A stretch of DNA of 64,000 nucleotides from Flaccisagitta enflata (GCA_965153355.1 OZ231127.1:26474001-26538000); one strand, 5' to 3'; shown: positions 42,780 through 62,623, numbered from the stretch's first letter. Notes: generated by a model from the sequence alone, not told the origin. Program-made: numbers and translations.

Positions 42780-42977
42780 TTTTAGTCGCGTGCTATGTGA
42801 CTCTACACCCTGCTTGGTCCTTCCGTCCATTTGATGGTTGGTCGGTCCTCATTTGACTTTTTCGGTGTTTTTGAGCCTTTTGAACTCAATGCTCCTGCCT
42901 AAATGCACCAGTGACCTCTTCTATCACTGCCCCTGCCCACCGGCAAACAACAAGGATAGCCGTGTATCCGGTTTTGT
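42780..42977 (+). mobile_element. Family A element, left half of inverted pair
   Basis: TTTTTAGTCGCGTGCTATGT through GCCGTGTATCCGGTTTTGTT. It is the uninterrupted reference for the copy split at 14.9 kb. Confidence 0.85.
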
Positions 42978-42981
42978 TACA

Positions 42982-43192
42982 GAACAAGGCTGGATACACG
43001 GCTACCAAAGTCCATGTGGGTGGGCAGGGGCCATATTTGAGGTCACCAGGCTATTTGGGCAAGAGCAGTGAGGTCAAAGAAATAAAATCATAAAAAAAGA
43101 AAAGTGTGACCGACTGACCAACCGACCGACCAACCAACAAACCGACCGACAGACAAAGCGGATTGTAGAGTCGCGTGCACGCGACTAAAAAT
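42982..43192 (-). mobile_element. Family A element, right half of inverted pair
   Basis: AACAAGGCTGGATACACGGC through GAGTCGCGTGCACGCGACTA and AAAA. Only about 4 bp separate it from the left copy, so the 3' ends face each other. 43,193-43,755 shows no gene. Confidence 0.85.
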
Positions 43193-44199
43193 TAAAACTA
43201 CAAACAATAGGCAATAATGTGTAAATACTAGGTGCCTTTAGTGAACCATATTTTGGTATTTAGATCGATTCAGCAGGAAAAATGGATATCCATATTAGAA
43301 TATTAGTGTTGTTCCTCGACCCCATATTAGAATAATAGCGTTGTTCCTTGACCCTTGTCTGTTAATAATAGTTGCAGAAAAGACGCACATTGGAAAAGTG
43401 AGTCCTAAGGCATTACCTTTCATATTGCGATGGTAATTGGAGAGGCAGAGAATGAGAGTACAACTGACTAACAACCACTTTTGAAGGTCATTGCAGTCAA
43501 CTACAGTACATATGTTTTTTTTTTCGAGTGCAACATTACATGACGGCATAACTCCAAAAGTAATAGAGATAAATGAATTCTGAAAAAAAAATGCCTTAAA
43601 GCTGATGGTGATGCATATTATACAAATTACGCCGTTATGTAACGTTGCATTCGTAAAAGACATTCTTTATCTCGTAAAAGGCATCGCGCTGAGTTAAATG
43701 ATAACTGCAAGATTTCCGAACATTTTTGTGAATATTTATTTTTCTAAACCTTTCTTTCCTTACTGCACAGTCCGCTACACAGCAAATAAACCCGCATTTT
43801 TTTCCAAATTTTTATAGAAATTAAAATGTAGAGCTACTGAATGAAAAACATGGTTAAAAAGGCTGCGTAAGAAATCAATTCTATTCAAATACTCGCTTTC
43901 TGAAGATGATGTGAAGCTACTTTTTTATGAATTGACTACTTCTTCCTTACTGCACAGTCGGCTACACAGCAAAAAAAGCTTCAAAATTACAGTCCCCGAC
44001 TGGGGACTGTAATTTTTGAAGCTTTCTCGTTGCGTAAACGCAACTCGATGAGATACACGACAAAACAGCAATTTCAAAAAAAAAAAAAAAAAAATATACA
44101 ATATTCAATATTGTTTTAATGATGACAAAACTTGATAATGATAGCAATAGTGGATGATGATGATGATGACAACAGTGAATGATAATGACAATAAAAATC

Positions 44200-44400
44200 T
44201 AAGAAAAAAATATTCAAAAAAATTTTCAAAAAAAAAATTTCAAAAAAAAAAAATTTTTCAAAAAAATTTTCAAAAAATTTTCAAAAAAATTTTCAAAAAT
44301 TTTTTTCAAGAAATTTTTTTCAAAAAAATTTTTTTCAAAAAAATTTTCAAATTCTTTTTTTCAAAAAAATTTTTAAATTTTTTTTTTCAAAAAAATTTAG
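44200..44400. repeat. (A)n(T)n-rich CAAAAAATTTTT tract
   Basis: Low-complexity runs of A6-9 T4-8 joined by C, then GTAGTCGAGGATGATGACA units to 44,470. Similar tracts at 45,230-45,610 and 51,180-51,315. Confidence 0.85.
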
Positions 44401-44814
44401 TAGTCGAGGATGATGACAGTAGTCGAGGATGATGACAGTAGTCGAGGATGATGACACTAGTCGAAGATGATGACATAGATAGCGAAAATTAAACCCTGTT
44501 CCTCTTCAGTCACAACCTCGAATTTTTGCCTGAATGTCCGCGATGGTCACGCGAGTGCGTACATCAAATTTCAAGTCAATATCTTCAATTGTTTAGAAGT
44601 TATGATATTTTTTCTATGTTTAAATCCAGCTTCGATAGGAAACAATTTTAAAACGGCTTTCAATCCTTACTCAACTACCAACTGACTTTTGATTTACTCT
44701 GCTAAGTGGAAGAACTGCTTAATGAGCGCTAAGAAACCGCGCGCAAGCCGTGAACCTTAGCCGTGCGCGTAAATAAATGAATCCTTCGCCAAATAGAGAA
44801 GGGAGAGAAGGGAG

Positions 44815-44817
<3 letters not shown>

Positions 44818-44892
<75 letters not shown>

Positions 44893-44960
44893 AGTAAGAG
44901 AGAGAAAAGAGTAAGAGAGAGAGGAAAGAGTAAGAGAGAGAGAAAGAGAGAGAGAGCGAA
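44818..44960. repeat. (GA)n microsatellite
   Basis: GA with AAAGAGTAAGAGAG variants at the right. Confidence 0.95.
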
Positions 44961-44986
44961 AGAGAGAGAGAGTTTCATCGGCGAAG

Positions 44987-45671
44987 CACAACGCAATCCT
45001 CCCTATTACTTCTGTACTGGTAACGGGTCAGGGATCTTCTTGATAATTATCAATTGATCCTAGTCTGTTCACTTATCCTTTTGGATCTCTCGGGATCTTT
45101 TCAGATCTGGATCCGGAGCTCCCTCTAGTGCATCAAAGTAAGCTCAATTTTCTTTAGAAAAATCAGATTCAGTGCATGACACTCAGAGATACTATGTAAG
45201 TAAGAGAAAAAAAGAGAGGGAAAAAGAAAGTGAAAAAAATTTAGCAAAAAATTTTGAAGCAAAAAAAATTTTAAAGTGAAAAAATTTTTGAAGCAAAAAC
45301 AATCATTGGGCAAAAAAAATTAAACACAAAAAATTTTGAAGCTAAAAAAATTTTTAACAAATGAAATTGAGCAAAAAAATTTTTTGAGCGAAAAAATTTT
45401 GAAGCAAAAAAATTTAAGAGCAAAAAAAATTTTGAAGCGAAAAAAATTTCAAAAAAAAATTTTTTCAAAATAAAAAAATATTTTGAAGCGAAAAAATTTT
45501 TGAAGTGAAAAAATATAAGTAAAAAAGTTTAAAGAGGAGAAAAATTTTGAAGGTAAAAAAATTTTGAAGCAAAAAAATTTTAAAGCGAGAAAATTTTTTT
45601 GGCAATTTTTTTGAAGCTTTGACATGGCGCTTTTCAGCCTATATTCTCTCTCTCTTTTTTTCTTTCTCTCT

Positions 45672-45702
<31 letters not shown>

Positions 45703-45930
45703 ACAGTATCTCTGTTAAACACTGAGTATCATGCATTGAATCAGATTGATGCACTACAAGTAGCTCTGGATCTGGATCCGAAAAGATCTGAAAAGATCTA
45801 AAAGAATAAGAGAACTGACTGAGATCAATCAATAATTATCAAGAAGATCCTTAACCCTTTCTTCAAAGATCCCTGATCCGTTACCAGTACAGAAGTAATA
45901 GGGAGGATTACGTTGTGTGCAGTGCCTGGG
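44987..45930. mobile_element. Inverted-repeat element nested in the long family E copy
   Basis: About 200-bp inverted ends: ATCCTCCCTATTACTTCTGT, ACTGGTAACGG and GGATCTTCTTGATAATTATC at the left; the complement at 45,750-45,925. The core is an AAAAAATTTTGAAGC low-complexity tract. Confidence 0.7.
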
Positions 45931-46357
45931 ATGGTGATTCACGTGTATCAATTATTAGTACTGGGCCGGATCGAGCATAATTTTAAGATATTTTAGGGCC
46001 AGATTGATTTTAATCTGCACAGAAAACAATGATGGCCCGTAATGAGGATAACTTAATCAAAACTCAAAGGAGGGGCCGTATTGAAAAAAAGACTTGTGTT
46101 TTTTCAGCGCGAGGATGCGATTGTTTGCCAATGTGTCATCAATAAATTAAATACTACCTATTGTAATTATTTTACGCTATAAATTTTCCGTTGGAATCCA
46201 AAGCAGAACTACAAGATCTATGCATTGGTGCCACTCCCAGGGTAATAGAGGGTGGCGTTTAGCCGTACAGGCAATATCTTACACGCAGTTGAGTTTGATT
46301 TCAGAGCAAAATCATAACTGTTCCAACCCTCATGCCCATCTTGTTCAAGCCCTAAAT

Positions 46358-46605
46358 GACAGTAGTTGAAGATGATGACAGTAGTTGAAGATGATGACAG
46401 TAGTTGAAGATGATGACAGTAGTTGAAGATGATGACAGTAGTTGAAGATGATGACAGTAGTTGAAGATGATGACAGTAGTTGAAGATGATGACAGTAGTT
46501 GAAGATGATGACAGTAGTTGAAGATGATGACAGTAGTTGAAGATGATGACAGTAGTTGAAGATGATGACAGAAGTTGAAGATGATGACAGTAGTTGAAGA
46601 TGAAT
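46358..46605. repeat. 19-bp minisatellite, 13 units
   Basis: Near-identical GACAGTAGTTGAAGATGAT units. The same unit, diverged, is at 44,400-44,470. Confidence 0.95.
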
Positions 46606-46639
46606 CTTGAAATCCATGATGGCAAACCTAAAGAAAAAA

Positions 46640-47020
46640 ATTTATCAACTCCAACCTTCTATATAAATCGCCTAAGTCCTAATGACATATTACTACATTA
46701 TTAAGCTAATATCTGATAAACCATACTTCAGATTTAATTCAAATTTTGCAGGGGCTGTTCAATAAATATCCTTTACTTGTATACCAGATTTTTTTAAAAA
46801 TCACATAAGTTTACTACCCTCTGCCTATGTAAATCGCCTAAGCTCCAGTAACATACTACTACACAAATAAATTAGCTAATATCTCATGAACCAGACTTCA
46901 GATTTAATTCGAATTTTGCAGGGGCTGCTTATTCAGTGACCCTTACTTGTATACCAAATTAAAAAAAAATTCACATAAGTTTACAACCCTCTGCCTATGT
47001 AAATCGCCTAAGTCCAGTAA
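46640..47020. repeat. Tandem units of about 180 bp inside family E
   Basis: CTATGTAAATCGCCTAAG, the TAATATCTCATGAACC segment, CAGACTTCAGATTTAATTC and TTTTGCAGGGGCTG recur. Three units of the same repeat lie at 51,890-52,440. Confidence 0.8.
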
Positions 47021-47529
47021 AATATTACCATAGAAATAATAGGCAAAGGGTAGTAAAAGTTAGTGAATTTTTCTGAAAATTGGTACACAAGCTCCTATTG
47101 ACCTATAAACAACACCAGCAAAGTTTCATAAAATTCTGAAGTCTGGTTCCAAAAATATGAGAGGGTTTTAAACAGACAAACAAACGAACAAACAAACAGA
47201 CTACACATCACTGCTACTTCATAGTCACCGACGAAAACTGTTCGTCGGGGACAAAAACCCGCATTTTTTTCCAAATTTTTATAGAAATTAAAATGTAGAG
47301 CTACTGAATGAAAAACATGGTTAAAAAGGCTGCGTAAGAAATCAATTCTATTCAAATACTCGCTTTCTGAAGATGATGTGAAGCTACTTTTTATGAATTG
47401 ACTACTTCTCCAAGGAAATGAAAGCCATTATGCAAATTGGAGTCATGATCATTGAAAACAAAAGACACCTCGATTTCTGTTATGTCTAAAATGCATGAGT
47501 GTGTGTGATTGGGTCCACGGTTTCTTATC

Positions 47530-47554
47530 CGTATTCATGTGTGTGTGTTTGTGT

Positions 47555-47586
<32 letters not shown>

Positions 47587-47595
47587 CTGTTTGTG
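47530..47595. repeat. (GT)n microsatellite
   Basis: Short imperfect GT run. 47,410-47,660 otherwise shows no gene. Confidence 0.9.
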
Positions 47596-47667
47596 TGGTT
47601 GAATTACAAGAATGAATCAATTTGTCTATCTCAAACATGATTTGCGAAGCAAGAAATTGTAAAGCGC

Positions 47668-47885
47668 CTCTTTAGTAGCGTCATTGCATCTCTATAAGAG
47701 GGTCTGTGGGTCGGTCGGTCAGTCTGTCCATCCATCCATCCGACCATCCACCCGTCCATCTGTCCGTCCGTCCATCCATCCGTCTGTCGGTCCATCCACC
47801 CATCCGTTCGTTCTCCGATCTGTCCATTACGCATCTTATGATATCATGCAGATGACGCATCCAGTTGCCCGCCCGGGCTTGTTTA
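47668..47885 (+). mobile_element. Diverged family A/F-like element
   Basis: TTTAGTAGCGTCATTGCATC, CTCTATAAGAGG, a long GTCCATCCATCCGTC run and a GGGCTTGTTT end. Confidence 0.6.
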
Positions 47886-47939
47886 AGGAATAGCCAGTGA
47901 ATGCCGCTGTTGAGCTCTCACTCTTTGCTGGCTCTGAGA

Positions 47940-48068
47940 AGGAGAAGCAGAAGAAGCAGAGAAAGAAGGAAAAGAAAGAGTAAAAGAAGAAGAAAGAGAA
48001 GAAGAAGAAGAAAGAGAAGAAGAAAGCGAAGAAGAAGAAGAAGAAGAAGAAGAAGAAGAAGAAGAAGA
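47940..48068. repeat. (GAA)n microsatellite
   Basis: GAAGAAGAA with AAAGAG variants. Confidence 0.93.
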
Positions 48069-48270
48069 CAAAGATAAGAGAATCATCGTGGGTGATTGAG
48101 AGGAAATAATCGAGCCGCGTGGTCACCACGAGGGAAGAGCCCATTCTTCCCCTCTCTTCTTCTCTTTCTCGAGACCCCTCTCTTCTCCCTATTTTTGTCT
48201 CTATCCTGCCTCGTTCCTCCCTCTCTTTGTCTCTAGACACCCTCTAGACACAGGCTCTATTTAGATAGCC

Positions 48271-49855
<1,585 letters not shown>

Positions 49856-49856
49856 G

Positions 49857-56411
<6,555 letters not shown>

Positions 56412-56483
56412 CTGTCAAATAATAGCGCCTTCCATTTCATTCTCTATGATCTTTCTCTCTTTATTTCTAATCTTCTTTTTTTG

Positions 56484-57171
56484 GGCAGCGGCCCCGAAGG
56501 GGCCGATGACCTATGCTTTCACACATAGGGGAAATTTTTCCTTCTTCTCCGTCCACCCCCTTTGAAGCTCATATCCTGGCCTTGGGGCCCAAATCCTAGT
56601 CTTGAGGCCCAAATCCTAGTCTTGAGGCCCAAATCCTAGTCTCGAGGCCCAAATTCTAGCCTCAAGGCCCAAATCCTAGCCTCGAGGCTCATATCCCAAC
56701 CTTGAGGCTCAAATCTCAACCTTGAGGCTCAAATCCCAACCTTGAGGCTCAAATCCCAGTCTAGAGGCCCATATCCGTGCCTCGAGGCTCACATCCCAGC
56801 CTCAAGGCTCAAATCCCAGCCTAAAGCCTCAAATCCCAGCCTAAAGCCTCAAATCCCACCCTCAAGCCTCAAATCACAGCCTCATGGCTCAAATCACAGC
56901 CTAAAGCCTCAAATCACAGCTTCAAGCCTCAAATCACAGACTCGAGGCTCAAATCACAGCCTCGAGGCTCAAATCATAGACTCATGACTCAAATCACAGC
57001 CTTGAGGCTCAAATCCCATTATTGATGTTCAAATTCAATCCTAGAGCTTTAAAACTTACTAAGCATAGGTCATCGGCCCCTTTGGGGCCGCTGCCCCTCT
57101 CACCTTCACACCCCACATACTCACATAGGGGCAACGGGTACCGCTGACCAACTAACGCTTTTGCGACTATT
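56484..57171 (+). mobile_element. Family B element
   Basis: GGGCAGCGGCCCCGAAGGGG cap. About 22 units of CTCAAATCCCAGCCTCAAGG or CAAATCACAGCC type. Right cap CATCGGCCCCTTTGGGG; tail GGTACCGCTGACCAACTAAC and TTTTGCGACTATTTT. Confidence 0.88.
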
Positions 57172-57371
57172 TTCGTTAAATTTTCCTCCCATCGTACCGT
57201 CTTTTTTCCGTTTCTTCATTCCGTTTTCTTTTTTGGATTTTTTTCGGTTTTTTTCTTACTTTTCTTCTATTCTTCTTTCTTTTATCCCTCTTTTTTCCCC
57301 CTTTCCTTCATTTCCCCTTGATTTTTTTGCTTTCTTTCTTTTGTTCTTTCTTTCGTTCTTTCTTCCGTTTT

Positions 57372-58160
57372 TGGGCAGCGGCCCCGAAAGGGCCGATGAC
57401 CTAATTGACCTATGCTTTCACAAATGGAGAAATTTTCTCCTCCTCCTTCTCCTCCTCCTTCTCCTCCGTCCCCCCCCCTCTGGCTTCGAAGCTCAAATGG
57501 CTGCCTCAAGCCCAAATCACAGTCTCAAACTTGAATCCCAGGCTCAGGGCTCAAATTCCAACCTTATGGCTTAAATCCCAGCTTCATCGCTTATATTCCA
57601 ATCTTTTGGCTCAAATCCCAGCCTTATGACTCAAATTACAGCCTAGCATAGGTCATCGGTGCCCTCCGGGCCTGCTGACCCCTCAAATCCCCCCTCCTTC
57701 TCCTTCAGGCTCAAATCCCAGTCCAGAGGCCCATATCCTAGCTTCAAGGCTCACATCCCAGCCTCAAGGCTCAAATCCCAGCCTCAAGTCTCAAATCACA
57801 GCCTCGAGGCTCAAAAAACAGTCTCATGGCTCAAATCACAGCTTAGAGACTCAAATACCAGCCTCGAGGCTCATATCCCAGCCAAAGGCCTCAAATCACT
57901 GCCTCAAGCCTCAAATCCCAGCCTTGTGGCTCAAATTACAGCCTCAAGACTCAAATCACAGCTTCATGGTTCAAATCACAGCTTCATGGTTCAAATCCCA
58001 GCCTTGAGGCTCAAATCCCATTATTGATGCACAAATTCAATCCTAGAGCTTCAAAACTCACTAAGCATAGGTCATCGGCACCTTTGGGGCCACTGCCCCT
58101 CTCACCATCACACACCCACATACTCACAGAGGGGCACGGGTGATCGCTGATCATCTAACG
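57372..58160 (+). mobile_element. Family B element with an internal cap remnant
   Basis: Left cap GGGCAGCGGCCCCGAAAGGG. Arrays at 57,490-57,640 and 57,705-58,040 are separated by a partial cap (CATAGGTCATCGGTGCCC). Right cap and tail GGGTGATCGCTGATCATC. 57,172-57,371 is T-rich without a gene. Confidence 0.8.
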
Positions 58161-58164
58161 CTTT

Positions 58165-58408
58165 AAATGAGCTCAACCCCAACCTTGAGGCTCAAATCCC
58201 AACCTTGAGGCAAATCCCAACCTTGAGGCAACCAACCTTGAGGCGCAAATCCCAACCTTGAGGCTCAAATCCCAGTCTAGAGGCTCACATCCCAGCCTCA
58301 AGGCTCAAATCCCAGCCTAAAGCCCCATATCTCAGCCTCAAACCTCAAATCCCAGCCTTGAGGCTCCAATCACAGCCTCATGGCTCAAATCAGGCACATT
58401 GCATAATG
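58165..58408. repeat. Family B array fragment ending in the gap
   Basis: CAAATCCCAACCTTGAGGCT units run into the N stretch. Neither cap is present. Confidence 0.8.
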
Positions 58409-58418
58409 NNNNNNNNNN
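58409..58418. other. Assembly gap (10 N)
   Basis: Unknown bases, inside or at the edge of a tandem array, so array length here is unreliable. After it come two CCCATGCCTCACCTCCCC-like units (58,447-58,510). Confidence 0.99.
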
Positions 58419-58519
58419 CGAGGCCAAAAAAGACAATGAATTGTCCCATGCCTCACCTTCCCCCCCTCCCCTCCCATGCCTCACCTCCCCCCTCCCCTCC
58501 CATGCCTCGAAGAGGAGGA

Positions 58520-59180
58520 TGAAATAATCTTCTTTCTTTACTGCAGTTTTATAATGTACATAAAAAGTTCCTTTCACACGCCACCTATTATGTTTTAAAC
58601 CCAAGCAATTTTGATATAATAAGCAAAAAAAATTGCCCACTTTGCATCGTCATGGTATTTCCTTTTCTTTTCTTTTTTTCTTTTTTCTTCAACTCCCCCC
58701 CCCCCACGCGAGCGTCTTATTCAATCTCTACTTCCGTTCTTTGGTCAGTTAGTTTCAAATGAAAGAACAAAACAAAATTTTGGAATTTAATTTTTTTTCT
58801 TTTTGTATAGGGGCATAAAACATTGACTTGGTACTGAGAACTGGATGGTCAAATTCTTTTCATTCTCTTGATCTAATGATCGAATGATGTAAGAAAATAA
58901 AGAATCTAGTCCAAGTTTTATTGTCAGAAATCGAGTAAAAGAAATAGATGTCTTACAATTGAAAAAAAATATCTCGTCCACGCGTAGTATTTTAACGTGT
59001 GGCTTTGCTGTGAATATACCTGAGTTGTACCATGTTCTGGTTCCCTCTCTGATTTTGAAGCAATGGATTGAAGTGATGACGTTGCGTGATTTTGCTCATA
59101 TTTCATTCATGTAAGACAGATCGCCAGACCGGTACTCAATGGCCAATGCCATGTATATGAGCACCGCCTTACACTGTATT
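58520..59180. other. No gene seen
   Basis: A minus-strand frame (start near 59,106) reads SLQSIASKSEREPEHGTTQ and then a CAG-GTATAT donor in phase 0, which would fit exon A of the Schlafen-like gene. No acceptor or start supports it strongly, so it is recorded only as a possibility. Confidence 0.25.
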
Positions 59181-59191
59181 CATTTTCCATT

Positions 59192-59192
<1 letters not shown>

Positions 59193-59238
<46 letters not shown>
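59193..59238. repeat. (CT)n microsatellite
   Basis: Short CT run. 59,240-59,990 is AT-rich without a gene. Confidence 0.95.
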
Positions 59239-59246
<8 letters not shown>

Positions 59247-59995
59247 TGCCTCCCACCTCAACCATTGCCATTGCCCATTATATTGGTTTTCTTCTTTTTG
59301 TTTTTGATTAGCCGAAGCATTCATTTTGTGTTCTTTTGAGCTCTGTATTTTGTTGCAATTGGCACCAGGAGGAAATGTATTTTTTTCATTTTTGCTTTGA
59401 GTTTCTTTTGGAAATGTTTCGGTCTGTCTGTCTGTCTGTATGTCTATTCTGCCGTTTACATGATCAATTAATCACGATCACCCTGCCTACCTAATTCCTA
59501 AATGAAAGTATGATAAAACGCTTTTTTGGGGTATTGTCATTTTTCAAAGAGGTATAAGTCTACTCACTTTCTCTTTTATTATGTGAAGATTTAGTTCTGT
59601 TGACTTTTTATAAATTTACACTAACTTACACTAACTAACCTGTAATGGTAATATCACTGGACTCTTGCTTAAATACTTTGCTCAAAGGAGGATCAGTATT
59701 TTACGTGAATGCTTTTGTCGGTATTCAGTTTTATTGTCATCGACTTCATAATACAGGATTTTTAACTCGTTACTAGTCTTTTAAAATCTTATCTTTGTAC
59801 AAACTTTTAACAACTGCTTTACTACTTTGCGGTTTCTTGCAAATGAAAAACATTTGAAATCTGTAAAAAAAAAATCTGTAAAAAAATGTAAATTATTACA
59901 TGTGGAAGTATAAGTTTTCACTCTTCTTTTGGTGTTTAAAATTTGTCAAATAAAATATTGTTTTTCATTATAATCGTTGTTCATTTTCGCTGAAA

Positions 59996-60188
59996 AAGGC
60001 TGGATACATTGCTACCGAAGTCGTGTGCGGGTGGGCAGGGGCTGTGATATTAAGGGCTTACCCATCATTTGGCAGGGCAGGCGCTAAAGACCGCAAAAAC
60101 CCAAAGTAAAGTGTGATTGATGGACGGACGTGACCGACGACTAACGACCCGACAAAGTGGTGTAGAGTCGCGTAGCACGCGACTAAAA
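59996..60188 (-). mobile_element. Family A element
   Basis: AAAGGCTGGATACATTGCTA, GGGTGGGCAGGGGCTG, a GGACGGACGTGACCGACG run, GAGTCGCGTAGCACGCGACT and AAAAA. Confidence 0.8.
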
Positions 60189-60541
60189 ATGGCCTCCGCA
60201 AAATTCATCGGAAAAATATAATCATGAGAATGTGCCCAGATGGATATGGTCACCTTCGTCCCGCCATATTTATCAAGTGTATTCTTCTTGTCAGCATATC
60301 TCATTTTTAGAAAGAAAAAGGCGAAACTGTTTCAAATGTGACATAATTTTTCTGAAATTCTATGATGAGTCTCAGTTGGATTTTCTATAAGGAAAGTTAA
60401 AGAATAGTTTTGATGGGTCCGGATTAAACACCATTGAGAGCTCCAAAGGCTTTCACCCTTTGATAGATCCTTTCATAGATTTTCAGACATTATGCTCCCG
60501 CCACATCGTTGCATGACCTTGTTTAGAGCTCATTTTAGCTT

Positions 60542-60548
60542 TTTCTTT

Positions 60549-60607
<59 letters not shown>

Positions 60608-60790
60608 TTGCGGACAAGCAATACTACAGGAGGCTTTGTCCGTACGTTGGTCTGTTGGTCAAAAAGTGTGAAAACGTGCGTTCATGACGCTACAATTATG
60701 ATTGTCCGCGTTTGGGAGTGAGCATGAGGTGGGAGAAGGTATGAATGGGGGTTGTATACCACTGTCCGTGGCGATATTGTGACCCCGAGT
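60542..60790 (+). mobile_element. Poly-T and family A variant
   Basis: Poly-T 60,542-60,606, then GTTGCGGACAAGCAATAC, GTACGTTGGTCTGTTGGTC and a GATATTGTGACCCCGAGTCA end, like the 15.8- and 49.96-kb variants. Confidence 0.6.
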
Positions 60791-60887
60791 CACATGGTTA
60801 TTCATTTACCCATTTTCTTTTTTTTTTTCGCAAGCCTTTTTATGACCAAAACAATTAGACATCCAGCTCTATTTTTATTTTTAGTCA

Positions 60888-61213
60888 TGTGCTACGCGAC
60901 TCTACAACCTGCTATGTCAGTCAGTCGTTGGTCTGTTGGTTGATTGGTCGGTCCATCGGTAACACTGTTTTTTGATGTTTGTGGGGGATTTTTTTGTCTC
61001 AGTGTTAAAAAGCGCTAGAAAAAGTTAATTAGTGTTAAAAAACTGTTACAAACTGCTAAAAAAAGTTACGAATATTAAAACTGATAAGTGTTAAGGGTTT
61101 TGAAAAAGGTATATACAGAGATTCAAAGGGTTAAGAAGAGTTAAAGACGGCTAAAAGCGGTTATGAAGAGTTTTCAAGTCTCTCACGCGACCTATGGGTG
61201 TTGGCCTTGTTTT
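60888..61213 (+). mobile_element. Family A element with GTTAAAAA array
   Basis: TTTTTAGTCATGTGCTACGC, CTCTACAACCTGC, GTCAGTCAGTCG, degenerate AGTGTTAAAAA units, then TCTCACGCGACCTATGGGTG and TTGGCCTTGTTTT. Confidence 0.8.
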
Positions 61214-61376
61214 CTTTTTAAAAGCTTGCTCCTTAATCTGTGAGAAGGAGACGTATTTTGCCTAATCAAATTGTTTCAGCGTAATTACCTGTTTTTGCAA
61301 AAGTTGGCATCTCTTTATTGCATGTTGGATGTTGCTTCTGTAATATTCATATCTTTCTTCAGTCTGCACCTTCTCT

Positions 61377-61377
<1 letters not shown>

Positions 61378-61444
<67 letters not shown>

Positions 61445-61830
61445 CCTCTTCCATAAGCCATCACTTTTTCGCTCAGGAAACTCTCTTCTACATCGCCTGT
61501 CGGTTATGAGTGCAAACAAATAAAACAATCTTTCTTGACAGCAGCCAACAAACAGTTCCGTTGCTACTTTTTCATAGAATTTCTCTCTCATTCTTTTTTC
61601 TCTCTTTTTTCTTTTCTCTCTCTCTCTGTCTCTCTCTGTCTCTCTCTGTCTCTCTGTCTCTCTCTGTCTCTGTCTCTCTCTCTCACTTCTTTCATCCCCT
61701 CTTCTTCCATGCTTCAGTCACTTTTTTCGCTCAGGAAACTCTCTTCATCGCCTGTCGGTTATGAGCAACAATAAACACCTTGACAGCAGCCAACAAACAG
61801 TGTCCTGTTACTATAGAATTTCTCTCTATT
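61378..61830. repeat. (CT)n runs in a tandem duplication of about 250 bp
   Basis: A CT run, then the segment CGCTCAGGAAACTCTCTTC, GCCTGTCGGTTATGAG and GACAGCAGCCAACAAACAG, occurs at 61,451-61,590 and again at 61,705-61,825. The second CT run has GTCTCT interruptions. Confidence 0.85.
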
Positions 61831-61924
61831 TTTTTTATTGTGACAAGTGATTTACATTTTGTTGCTACAAAAGCTGGTTTGTAGGTTTGTTTAGGTCCGC
61901 TGTCTGTCCATGTTTTTTAATATT

Positions 61925-62240
61925 GGTGACTTTTAAGGCTTTAAGGTACTTTAGCTATCCCAGGGTATTTCAGGCACCTTAGGGTACTCCAGGTACTTTA
62001 GGGCACCTTGAAGGTATTTTAGGGTACTTCAGATACTTTTGGGTATTTGATGAAAGCATTTGGGCATTTTGGGTATTTTATAATTTTGGTGTTTTTGGGT
62101 GTTTTTAGGTATTTTTGGGTGTTTTTGAGTGTTTTTTAGTATTTTTAGATATTTTTAAGTATATTGGATAATTTTTTAGGGGTATTTGTAGGTATTTTCA
62201 GGTATTTTCTGGTATTTTTAGAATATATTGATGTATTTAT
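61925..62240. repeat. Degenerate about 10-bp array (GGTACTTTAG / GGTATTTTTG)
   Basis: Units drift from GGTACTTTAG to GGTATTTTTGGGT. A similar array fills the family A copy at 3.8-4.0 kb. A weak cap (GTTTAGGTCCGCTGTC) precedes it. Confidence 0.75.
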
Positions 62241-62384
62241 ATTTTAAAAACATTGTGGAACATTGTGGGACATTTGGGACATTTTGAGCATTGCAGCACA
62301 AAGTGAACATTGGGGAAATTGTGTTGTGGAATGTAAGATATGAAAGAAAGTTGAGGAATAAGGAAGAAATGATAGAAGAAGTGG

Positions 62385-62591
62385 AAATGTAAGTATGTGG
62401 CATAGGCATGGGTATGTATGTGGGTGGCATGGGTGCAAGTATGTAAGTATGTATGTACATGTATATATAAGTACTTAAGAAGGCATGGCATGTGGTAAGT
62501 ATGTATGTAGTATGTATGTATGTAAGTATGTGGGTAAGGGCAAGTATGTATGTATGTATGTATGTGTATGTATGTATGTATGTATGTATGG

Positions 62592-62623
<32 letters not shown>

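Larger units (their letters stand above)
43972..47252. mobile_element. Hairpin-ended element, long copy (family E)
   Basis: The left end is a hairpin with 22-bp arms (AAGCTTCAAAATTACAGTCC, CC, loop GACT, complement), then a GTTGCGTAAACGCAAC hairpin. The right end is CCGACGAAAACTGTTCGTCG followed by GGGGAC. GTCCCCGAC / GTCGGGGAC are inverted at the two ends. The interior holds AT tracts, a nested inverted-repeat element, a 19-bp array and two units of a roughly 180-bp repeat. No ORF of note. Confidence 0.7.
43757..47408. repeat. Two-unit tandem duplication, second unit split by an element
   Basis: A unit of about 187 bp (CTTACTGCACAGTC, GCTACACAGCAAA, AAACCCGC, through GAATTGACTACTTCT) is complete at 43,757-43,943. 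It restarts at 43,944 and is interrupted after CACAGCAAA. It resumes at 47,253 with AAAACCCGCATTTTTTT and runs to 47,408. Confidence 0.8.

Noticed and set aside
46218-46625. Repetitive frame with IIFNYCHHLQLLSSS units
   Set aside because: Produced by the 19-bp minisatellite; all three frames give the same repeated peptide.
60190-60304. Minus-strand frame reading MRYADKKNTLDKYGG
   Set aside because: Only about 40 codons before a family A element; no donor/acceptor support and no family recognised.
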